DNA from: Elysia marginata
Lineage: Eukaryota; Mollusca; Gastropoda; Plakobranchidae
Assembly (NCBI GenBank): GCA_019649035.1
Contig: BMAT01002771.1
Coordinates: 942,328-964,957, forward strand
Direction: 5' to 3'
Length of the DNA: 22,630 nt
In this document: positions 1 to 11,600 of the stretch, in pieces
Position numbering within the stretch: the first letter of the stretch is position 1
Layout: every line of letters begins with the position of its first letter
Notes under the pieces: generated by a model
Database searches by the model: none
Seen by the model: the letters and a program-made list of their open reading frames with translations, nothing else
What the model was told of the DNA's origin: nothing
Translations under genes and position numbers: made by a program

Positions 1-344
1 GATGCGCCTTTTGCAAGTTTTCCCTTCTTTCCAAATGTGTTTAATAATTTAAGAAACATTTAGAAATGACCCCCCCTCCCCTCCCCTGAAAGCACATATT
101 CTGCCCTTTTTCTTTTTTGGTAAACAAAACCCCACAATTTAAAAGCAAATTACTGGACAGAAATAGGGAGATACTTCATTTTTTGCTACCTTTTTTTTAA
201 TTAGTTGATTTAGTTGTAGGTCTTTCATTAAATAGTTTGATCTTTTGTGAAACTGGCCACTGTCCTCTTTTTGGGACCTGTAACTTCTACCTTTGTTTGG
301 TAATTACAAAAAAATTAATTTGATCCGTCATGATTTATCCACAG
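1..344 (+). other. Intron 5' of the first exon seen (partial)
   Basis: This stretch is AT-rich with homopolymer runs and a short C-rich patch near 70-90. I see no exon, repeat family or RNA in it. It ends in the acceptor TTTATCCACAG. Confidence 0.6.
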
Positions 345-533
345 GTTCTAGTACAGAGCCCGTATCTACTGCTATAATGGCTAAAAACAATGAAACCAGA
401 GCCACCTTGAAAGACACAGTGCTCCTAAGTCAGTCTGTGATAGCAAAAACAGCTGACATGAATGCGAAGAATGATTACATTGTGACCAATGCACCAAAAG
501 CCTCAGATGACATGAGGCAGGCCCAAGAGAGTG
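345..533 (+). CDS. Laminin alpha exon 1 of window: coiled-coil domain
   Basis: The acceptor follows TTTATCCACAG and the donor is GTGAGC. Phase is 1 in and 1 out. It encodes residues 1-62, a helical stretch rich in A, K, D, N and S with hydrophobic residues at heptad spacing (TLKDTVLLSQSVIAK), as in the C-terminal part of laminin domains II/I. It has an NET sequon at N15. There is no cysteine. Its reading frame is open upstream through the acceptor, which is why the open frame appears to begin at 293. Confidence 0.85.
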
Positions 534-3500
534 GTGAGCAGCAATTTAGATAGTCATTTGAATGAAAAGAGAGCATTTTTCTTTCTTTTAAAAATTAAAG
601 AGAAAAAATATATAGGTACCCCCCCCCCCCCAACGTCCTAACTGTAGAGCTCCATATCTCTGACAGTCTTTATGCAATTGTTATATAACTTAAGCGTATG
701 ATAAATAAACTATTTCTACTTTACCACGCCAATATCAACAAAATTCGAACAACAAAACAACAGATGCTTTAAAAAATTTTGACCAAAATTCACGAAAAAA
801 ACACGTATTGACCCCCGCACCAAAGCTGTTTTGCAATCCGCTCCGCGCACTCCGAGAGCTACAAAACAACAGATGCTTTAAAAAATTTTGACCGAAATTC
901 ACGAAAAAAACACATATTGACCCCTGCACCAAAACTGTTTTGCAATCCGCTCCGCGCACTCCGAGAGCTAGAGCACAACGCTAATGCTGCACTGTTGACT
1001 AGCAAAGAAACGGAAAGTGTGAAAGATGAAAGATACTTTCTTAACAGATTTACCGATGATGTCAAGTAAATTATTTTCATAGATGAAAAAGACTTCAATC
1101 GAGATATTGCCAAAAATAGACTTTATGAGGTTGTTTACTGAAGAAAGAAGTGGGACATCCCTCTGCAACGGCTTTAAAACAAAATGAATTGGTTTTTGAA
1201 GAAAGTCATAGTTTCTGCTGGTGTGTGCTGGATTGACAAAACCGAGATTTTTTCCTTGATACCAAAACTACAAAGGAATTTCATCTCTCCTTTCCTCATG
1301 TCACAAACTTTATCATCAAAATGACTTTATTCTGGAACAAGACAATGCAACTTTGCATACAAGTTGTGCAACCCAACAATTTCTTAAAGTAGATTTCATT
1401 GCAATATATGATTGGCTAGCACAATTTCCAGATTTGAATTGAATTGACTGAGGCAATGTGGGACTCGCTTGTTGAGAAGGCCAACATAGGATGGTCGATT
1501 CCTTTCACTGAAAATGAACTGAAATAATAAAAAAAAAAGGAGTGCTTGAGACAAATAGGTATTGAGAAAGTGAGAAAGTCAATTGTAACAAAGCGCAAAA
1601 AAGTTAGAGCTGTTGTTTAGCTGGAAGGAGGTTCTTCAGATTACTTAAAAACTGATTACACTGAGGTTCATAGACTGTTTTTTTTACATCTGAGGTTCAT
1701 GTTACCTAGAATAAAAAAACTTCTCAACCAATAAAGCCAGAGGCTCAAAACTTGGTTTACACCTGGGCGTGAATAATTTGTCGTACTATGTGTGCATTTC
1801 ATGCAAATACCGTAAACGGATATGAAGTTATAGGGTGACAAAGTTGAGGATGTTTTTTTGAGGCCACGTGATATATGATAAATAGTATTTGCTTCCCTTA
1901 TTCATTTTTTTTCTGTATCTGCTAAAGTGAAAAAAAAATACTTGTGATGAAGAGTATTTAATTCGCTTTTGAAAATCTTCAATCTTGTCCCAAATGGAAA
2001 AATGATAAGGTTTGCAAAACCATGCTTTCGAATTAATCTTAGAACTTGTGTCTTATTAGAAAATTAGGAGGTTTGTAGAATCAAACTATAAACTTATCTT
2101 GAATCTTTTCACATAAAAGAAAACTAAAAAGCTTGCAAAATCATGCTATCAATAGGTAGGTGAAAATGGAAAGGAATAATGTTTTTGTTGTCACCCAGCT
2201 TTGAGTTTAGTTTTTTTTTGTAAATTGAGTAAAAATAAAGTTGCATATTTATTAAGTTAATCATATTAAAAACAGAGGGAATAAAGTGAGAAGCGTGAAA
2301 AGAGTGACATTCTTTGTTCTCTGCCTTCCCTAGTGGAGTCTGCTGAAACAAGTCAGCCAGAACTGAAGGATATGGTGAAGAAATTGTCTGACGTTGCTGA
2401 CCGTGTGTCAGAGAAGAGTCGCACCTTGGGCTTAAATGTCGCTTCACTCAAAGAAAAAATTGCCCAGGCCAGAGATGAAGCAAACAGGGTGAGGATAAGC
2501 TTTCTTTTCAAATGATATATATGTGTGTGTGTGTTTTTTTTAATAGTCTTACACATACAAGCTTTAATATATATGTAAAATTGGGCACTTCCGTAAAAGT
2601 AAAAAGGGTATTTCAGGAACATTAGGAGTATGTAAGCCGCTAATAAAGGTGTGTATTTGCAAGCAAAAAAAAAAAAAATCATCCTAAGCAGCAAAGTAGT
2701 CAAATTTCAACTAACAGTATCAATGCACCAAAAAATATTAGATTTGTTTAGTTAAATAAAAATGATTCATTTTTTTCATGGTTTACTCACTCATTATGGT
2801 ATCAGGTCAAACAAAAAACAAAACCAAATAAAGAACTATTCTTAGCGCTAAAGAGATAAAAAATTTAACAAAAGACCATGCTCCAAATGATATAAGATTT
2901 CTTTTGTTTATTTTTTTCTGTTTTACTCACTCATTATGTTATCAGATCAAAGTTGGACTGAGCTTCCTTGGCAACACAACGGTCACGCTTCGCAATCCAC
3001 CTACCCTGAAGGATACTGGATCCTACAGCACAGTGTCCATGTTTTTGAAAACCGACCAGTCGGATGCTTTGCTCATGTATGTAGGCAACAACCAGAACGT
3101 TGCAGATGCGGGCACAGTAAGTTCACGGAAGAGTTATTGTTTTTCATGGAACATTTCCTTAAAATAAATTTAAACTTCATTAGACCTTAATACATTTTAT
3201 TTGCCACTAAATTGGTGATTATTTTCTCCATTTAATCTGTGTAATAAATCTGATAACTTAAAGAATTTCAAGAGGATTCTTGATTTCAAGAACAATTTCA
3301 AGAGATTTAAAAAAATTTAATGACCGTAACATAATATAAGTTTATAAATTACCTAGATCATTGCATTTGGCGATGGCGATCATTATCATTGCAAAAATTT
3401 TGCCTATATATCTCTTCCACACAAGCAAAATAGTATATACCCTTGATACTTCCACTTAATTTTTTTTTCTTTCCTATCCTCTGCCACCAGAGCAAGCGTA

Positions 3501-6500
3501 GAAAACGGTCTATTACCTTTGAAAATGATGTAGTTCCTCAGTTATCATACTTTGATGATGAAGATGAAGGTGAGAAAAAGCATTTTTATCAGCAGAAAGT
3601 CCTTTTTTCACACATGTTATCCCTAATATTTCTGCCCAGGACAAACCAAGTGCAGCACCTGCAGTGTAAACCACAGAAGAGATACTGCACTTGGTTTGTC
3701 CATGGCAGTTTTATAGAACATAGAAACAGATTTTTGCTCAATCGAAAAATGTATTGAATAAAGGATAAAGAGACTGAGGCTTAGATAGGTAAAAAAAACT
3801 TCTCTGCCAGACATTTGTGATTGTTCTTGTAGAAGAAGGCAAAAAACTGAAAATTTTGCTGTTTATTTTGATGCAAAGTTGTCAATGACCCATCATATCA
3901 ATAATATGGCCCAAATCATGTTCTTGGAGCTATGCAAAATGAAACAGATTAGATCTTTTTAAATGAAGAAGCAGTGAAAACTCTTGCCTCTTCTTTCATG
4001 CTATCTAGACTAAACTGGTGCAATTCGTTGCTATATGGATTACCCATGGACACCCTATACAGGCGTCAGCTGATTTAGAACAATGCTGCCCATCTCATTA
4101 TGAAAAAAAGCAAAATAGATCATGTATCACCCATGTTTAAACATTTGCATGGCTCCCTGCACAAACTAGAATAGAGTATAAGATTGTTGTTATATGCTAC
4201 AGATGTATTCATAGCTATGCCCCTAGTTATCTTAAAGATCTTCTTAGTTTGTACACCCTTACTGGCAACTTAAGATCAGTTAATAAAGCTCTGTTGTCAG
4301 TCCCATGTAAACCATCTAGAAAAGTCGGCAATAGAGCCTTTGAGCAATGTGCCCTAGTAGTCTGGAATGCCCTTCCCCTTTCCATCAGGGAGGCTACTTC
4401 TTTAAATCAGTTTAACTTTAAGACACTATTGAAAACATATTTCTTCCTAGCATATGAAGATCTTAATTAGTTTGTCTCAAGAAACTCATTCAATTACTGA
4501 TGGTCAATGTATATGCCTTTTTTTTTTAAATTAAATTTTGTACATGCATCTTTTGTTTTTCTTATGTTTGTTCAAATTTTAATGGAGTACGTTTTTTTAC
4601 AAAATTGTCATTATGTCAGCATTGTTTGTTTGGGTAGGCAGACTATTTTAAAGTGCTTCAAGCCTACGTATGTAGGAAGAGGTGCTAGAAAAGAACTTCA
4701 TTATTATTATTTTTTTCGAGAATTTTCCACCATTAACATTAGTTCTACAAATGAACAGCTTAGCTGATAAAAGGCAGTATTTCTCTTAGTTGGCATGTGA
4801 GGCATTATATAAACTATCGTTTTAAGGCATGAAAATGTCGATTTGGTTTAAACATTTTTTTGCTGTCAGTCTAGTTTGTCGTTGAATAATTCAGTCAGTA
4901 TTTTTTTTTTTTCATTATAACACATGTTTGCTTCTCATTCCACACAGCTGTATGCCCTCATTGCAAATCTGCTCCCTTAAAAAGAGAGAGGAGACAAGTA
5001 CCTGACTTCCAGAGTGATTATCTGGGCCTGGAACTGCGTGGTGGCAATGTTGTTTTTACAGTCAACCTTGGCTCAGGAGCAGCAAATATCTACAGCACTC
5101 GCCAAGTAAATGATGGAAAGTGGCACCAGATTTTAGCACAAAGGTAACTGAACTCAGTCAAGTCTGAGTTTTGGAGCCTGTTTTTTCACCTAGTATCTGG
5201 TCTCCTGGGCTATTTTAGCAGAAAAATACATATATTCTTGCATCTTGAAATTGCATGCAAACTAACAGACAGAAATGTTTGTAACTTAAGGACCTTTCTA
5301 TTATAAGACCTACCTTATCCCCAAAGCAAAAATTCCATCTTTGTGTGCCAGAATATATATCTCATCTATGCATTCGGCCCCCATGGTCATGTAGTTGAGG
5401 ATACACCCCTGTTTTTAGGTCTTTTAACTAGGTATAGACTTAGATCTTCTCTTGTTTTTTTACAGGATTGGGAAGACTGCCACTTTGACTGTGAAGTCTG
5501 AAAGCCAAGAAGATGACGTAAATGAGGGAACAACTGAAGGGACGTTTGCCGTCTTGGAGCTCAATCCTATTACTACACAAATTGTAGTGGGTGGATTGCC
5601 TGATGACTTTACAGTGAGTGATAAAAATTTTTTTTGGTTTTCTGAACAAATGGATAAGTTGTCATATGTGAGGGATGTTGATATGTCGTTGTGACAAAAG
5701 GTTGTTTTGCGTAAAAGACAACTTTTGGTGCAGAATTATTTTACTCAGTGAACATTTCAAATTAATTTTGAAAATGTCCCATTTAATTTAGCAGAAAACA
5801 GTTGATTTATTGATGTTAAAACTAAAGTATTATAGATACTCTAAAGACTTGCATCATCAGTACAAAGTTCCTATTTTTTGAAATTCATGTCAGAATCACC
5901 CGTGACTCAAAAAGTTTGACTTTTTTCAGGTCAGATTCACTTGCGACATAATGAGTTCTGTGCTCTCAATATGGTGTTCTGTGAATATTATTTGTGTTCA
6001 AAATGTTGCTTTCAGCCCAATACATACTTCAAGCAAGGTTATTCGACATAGGTTTAGTTCTCTAACATTTTATTTAAACTCAAAGCCTGACATGACATCA
6101 CTCGCAACATGTCTCACGACCTTTTGTAACAGGCACATATGTTAGTAGAAAAGTCTATGTATATTATCCTGCCCGGTTCATGCTTAGTCTGCATATGATC
6201 CTGTCGCCTTTATTACCAGTTTATATTTAGTCCTGGTCTACCAAGAAAACTTTGTGTAGTCCTCTATAATGACGAATAGCAATTTTGAAAACATTCCAAA
6301 AATTGATGTTGATGATTTAGAAAGAATGAGTCTTTACCTCTTTGTAAAACTAGAATGTCTTTGAAACTATTTTTAACATGCCATTGATGAATTCAACTGT
6401 ACAAAATCACCTTTTTGTGTTTTAGTAAAACCAATTAAAACTATGCAACCAGGCACCTGACATGATGTTTACAAAAAGTCCTACTTTATCAAACTGGAAC

Positions 6501-8616
6501 AGAGCACAGGTGTTGGTAAATTGACCATACTCATCACCTCAAAGACTAGATTATACAACCAGTATGTTTATTTCCACCCGTGTCAATGTGGGTCAAAGAT
6601 ACATAGTTAACAAAAAGAAAACAACCTTTAATTGGACCAAAGCTCACAAAAAAGTTAGGGGGTGGTGGAAAGGTTTTATTGATTTTATTTATGATTTAGA
6701 TTTGATTAAAATACCTGCAAATTTCGCAGATTCAAGCTATGATAATGGAATTGGTGAAAACGTGACATCCTATTTATTGACACTGGTTGCAAAAAAAAAA
6801 GATCCTTATATGCGAGTCACTGACCTCACTCAAAAAGGCCTCACACTGCCCATGTTGTTCGTCTAATAAAAGAAATAAACATGATAATCTGTCAATAATA
6901 AAAAAATACATTAAATTATATCACTCAGTTCATGAAAAAAAATGTGATTAAAAAAAAATAGTTGGCTAGTGTGGGGATCAACCCCTCTCATTCACACACC
7001 TTGACTTTCACATTATTAGCAGGTTGCGCAAACTGAATTAGCCATCGGCGCTCTGATGATTTGGACAATCTCAAAGAGGCGATGCCGGTTGTGACTAACT
7101 TGTCATGGAAGATTAGACTGAAAATTTAATAATGGCTATATATCTAGGCTTTGAATCTATAGCTTGGAGGGTATTAAGTTTTTAATGTCAAAAAGGACCT
7201 TATCCAGATATAATTTTAATTGCTAAACAACAACAGTTAATGTACCCTTCCCACTTTGAGGTCACAAACCTCGACCTTGATCTGAGATTATCTGCCCCGA
7301 TGTTTGTCCTCCTTTTTATCATAGTTCACATCTCTATCTCTCTTGCTCTGTCTTTTTATCTCTGTTTATACTTGAATGTCTGTCTCTTCCTCTCCCACCT
7401 TCTCTTTTGGCCTGAAACCATGAGTTTCTACTGCTTCTCGCTCAGCCTAGATTGGAAGCATACAGGTTTGTCACAGGACCAGTTTGTCACCGACTAAGTT
7501 TGTCTTACTGTCAGGCACAACCTGCCTTGACTGGCCCAAAATGTGCCCTGCATGATGGAGGATTTAAAAAAAAAAAAATTTTGCCAAATAAGTTATGAAA
7601 AGTTGCCAAATGCTTTAAAACTTGCGAAACCTTAAAAGTGATTTTTTTTTCTTTAAAGTGCACACAAAAATCAAAATTGTATTCTTTATAATTGCCTAAT
7701 GTGAAAAAAGTAATAACACAATTAAGTTGTTCTAAGATCATTTATTTCTTTAAAAGCAAACCGAAGATGATTTGACAACATCAAAGAACGGACATACAAA
7801 ATCCAGTCCTCATGGTGTAGACCTGTGACAAACTGGTCCTGTGACAAACTGGTCCTGTAACAAACTGGATCCTCCAAATGATAAACTGTGACAAACTGGG
7901 TCAGTGACAAATTGGACCCTCTAAAGATAAACTACGACAAATTGAACCCTCCGAATGATAAACTGTGACAAAAAGGTCCTGTGAAAAACTCCCCCCCCCC
8001 CCCCCCTAGATCTACATTTTTTTGTACATGTCTGTCTGTAACCGTTTTAATCCTCCTATTTATCAAAGTTCACATCTCTACTCTCTCACTTTGTCTTTTC
8101 GTGTCTCTTTGTAGGCCTGCATGTCTGTATCTTTGTCCCTCACCCTCTCTTTTGGCCCTAAACCATGAGTTTCTTCTGCAAGATTGATCTTGATAGCATA
8201 CATATAGATCTAGATTAGATTCTATTTATATAAATCTACAAGATTTTTGTTGATGTCGATTACAGGATATAAAACAGCTGAGTTTAGATTAGTAACTTGT
8301 TCTGCAATGTTATTAGAGTTGCTGAGGGGTAGATAGTCTAGGTCTACTTGGCTTGCCGCTGAATGAGACATGATGGCATGGTTCTCTTGGAGGTCTGCAA
8401 AAACACTTCAGTGCTGTAGTGGGCCTAATGTAGGTCAATATTTTGTGACTCATTAAATTTACATATGTAGCAAAAAAATATAATAATTTCACCATGATTT
8501 AGCCTAAAAAAGACCAGATTTTGATGCCTGTGCCTAGAATGATTCATTTCCCCTACCTATCAACACAAAATTTGGGATTTTTATCCATTTTCTTAACCCA
8601 CAGCAGTTGGCAAAAA

Positions 8617-8665
<49 letters not shown>

Positions 8666-11600
8666 GTATAGGATATGCAGTTTTTGGCCTTTATATGGCA
8701 CTTAGTTTATAATTCAAATCTGCCTAAAATCCTGGGATTTTTTCATGCTTCTAAAGACTGGGGCTAAATGTGGATACTATTGCATTTAAAAGATAGATGG
8801 ATGTTGATATGTTGGTGTTTTAAAACAATTCAACTTTCTTTTGAAAGATTAGTTTAGTGCTATGGGGTACCAAGTAGGTGAATAGATTCACGGTCAATAT
8901 TTCTTTTTATTTCCCAAAAACTTTCCTGCATTTAAAAACAAGAACCCTTCTTAATTAAGAAGAAAAGTTCTACGTTTGAAGAATTTCAGCATTATGCATC
9001 ACAAAAGGCAATAACTCTCAAATTTTGATTAAACACTACCCTTAAATATTGCCTATTATACATTATTATGTCTCTCATTCTGTCCAAATGAGTCGTTAGT
9101 CAAATGGCCTAGTTTTGAGGCTTTCAAAGTTTAGTGGGTGTTCAGAAGTAAAATTTTTTTTATTTTAGATATTGATGATTATACCAATTATGTTGAAATT
9201 TCATGTTGTATATGTTTAATTGCAATTGGAATGGTTGCGAAGGCCTCTACACCTGTATAGTTGTTTAAACTTTAAATGCAATTTTTTCCCCTTTCTGAAA
9301 TTTAACATGTAAAGTACTAACCCTGTTGACTTCAAACAGCTATAACTTCACACAGAAGCATAAAAGAGCTTTATTGTTTGCTGTATTCGAAAGTGAAGAA
9401 TATAAGCTTTTCTGACTACCTTCCAATTTCGACCTAAGAATAATTTTGACTGGTTTCAAGACATATCAATGGCAGGCACATCAAACCTGTGATGTGGCTT
9501 CTTTATCTATATTAACATCAGACCTTTGATCTGCCTGCCATCGATATGTGTGTACATTCCTGACAAATGCAGCCTTAAAAGAACGCTTTTCCTTCTGTTC
9601 TGTTTAACTAACCAGGTTCCAAAAGGCATGACGACAACACCTTATAAGGGAACTATAGAAGAACTTAAGTTTGATGGTGAACTCCTGGGACTGTGGAATT
9701 TTGTTGATGCCAAAAACAATTTGAAAGGAGCAAATCAAAGGTAAATTTCTGTAAACTGTTCTAAAAGTCAGATGTCTAGGAGAAGGTTTACTGTATTTTT
9801 TACTTGGTCTTGTTTAGATTAGTTTACATGGTTTTTGTTAAGTTTATATGGTCTATACATGATTTGCCATTAAGACTTAGACTCTAAAGTCTATTGAGTT
9901 ATAAATGATTTAAAATTTTTTTTTCTTTGGAATTTTGTGTTTTTTTCTTATCCAAATGTTATGAGGAGCTGGGCTTTGTTGCATTTTTATAATTCAGTTC
10001 TAGATTGACTGTCACTGGCGAAAATGGATCTTAGTTAGGGATATTAACTTTTTCATATCGCCTTTTAAATGATTGTATTTCTCAGGTGAAGATAATTAAA
10101 AACACTTATAGAAGTTAAAAGAAATTACCATGATGCTTTTGAACAAAGTTGAATCTCAAAAAGCTATATGCTCCACACAAAGCATGAAAAATATGTTTTG
10201 TGAATTTTTTACAAAAATATTTTGCTCTTCTTTATTTGTGTTTTTCAACAAGATGTCATTTTCCCTTTGCTATCTTCTTATATTTTTCTGGTCCAAGGTG
10301 AATTTATAAGATGTTGCGATTTTAACCTTCATTTCTGTTTGGAACAAGACATTTTTCTTAGCTTTTAAACCTCAAATTTTTTTTTTTATAAAACTAGCAA
10401 TATTTTGTAAAAGATTAAGACTTTTATTGATTTTAAACTTAGAGAAAGAGAAAAAAATAGACCTCAAACTTGATGATTTGTCAAAAAAGGAAAATCTGAC
10501 CACTAACTCATTTGTCTTGGGCGTGAGACATATGTATTGAAAAATTCTTTTTAAGAAGGGAGGCATGGAGACACACTGAGTAAAAGATTCTTTATATCCT
10601 TTAATTTCTATTGTCAGAGACTTCCAGCAAACAACCTATGCCAAGGGATACCGCTTCAATGGGTATGGATATGCAGTACTCAGCAAAAGACTCCTGCGAC
10701 TTCGACCTGACTCCACACGAGTTGAGCTCAGCTTTAAGACATACTCTGAAGATGGCTTGATGTTCTATATGGGCAATGATGATTATTTTGCCTTGGAAAT
10801 AAAACATGGCCATGTTCATTTCCGTTTTGATCTGGGAGGAGGCCCAGCAGCCGTACAATCATCTGCCAAGTACAATGATGGAGAATGGCACAAATTGGTT
10901 ATAGATCGCTTGCGAAGATCAGCAACATTACTTATTGATGACAAAACAGAAGGTGAACATTTCCATTGTGATAGTAGCAACTCCTGAAAACTAGAAGAGA
11001 GTCAAATGAATTTATTGTGGAGAAGTACTTTACAGGGATACCAAAATACTGTTTTCTCCTCCTTCTTCTGGGTTTTTTCACTCATTGGAAATTTTGCAGT
11101 TCTATTTAATCAATATTTTTTACCTTTATTCTTTACCTTCTATAACAACAAAAATGGCTATTGGTCAAATTGTGTCTATGAGGTTTGTTTAATATGAGAT
11201 GCAATACTTGGGCTTATTTTCCAAATCTTAAAAAAAAAATCATTTGGAATTTGTGACTAGAAATAATCAGGGCTTTTTGAAAATTAAAAAAAATTTAATT
11301 TGAGGTAAGATAAAAATAAAGCTTTTTTTTTCAATGCAAAAAAAAATCCCTATAAAGACTTTAAAGTACTTAACCCTAGAACTGTCACATACTGATTATG
11401 TGCTGTGTCAAGGTTTTGAGAGCATTTTAATAGTATTTAGAAACTTGCCTGGTGTATACAAACAAGAACAATTAGACCTATAAAAGTATACGTTTTCTGA
11501 AAGATATATGTTGAAAGTATCCGAAGAAACAAAAATCATTGCTGTCATGTGACCTTGGTAATCAGTTGACCCCAAAAGGTCAAGGTCAAATTGCTGTAAA

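Noticed and set aside
752..969. Possible CRISPR-like array
   Set aside because: Two adjoining copies without spacers in a eukaryotic intron; simply a tandem duplication.
735..1113. Minus-strand open frames with a repeated SRSARSGLQNSFGAGVN peptide
   Set aside because: They come from the 109-bp tandem repeat; the unit is not a multiple of three, so the frame changes between copies, and no start or splice context supports a gene.
2946..3190. Second + strand frame over exon 3 (starting 2936)
   Set aside because: Out of frame with LG1 and with the flanking exon phases.
3491..3569. Exon 4 as an optional cassette
   Set aside because: It is 79 nt long, and skipping it changes the frame of exon 5, so a simple in-frame skip is impossible.
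7240..7497. Leucine/serine-rich open frame resembling a membrane protein
   Set aside because: It is a translation of the CT-rich dispersed repeat, which recurs at 8051-8179 with frame-breaking indels.
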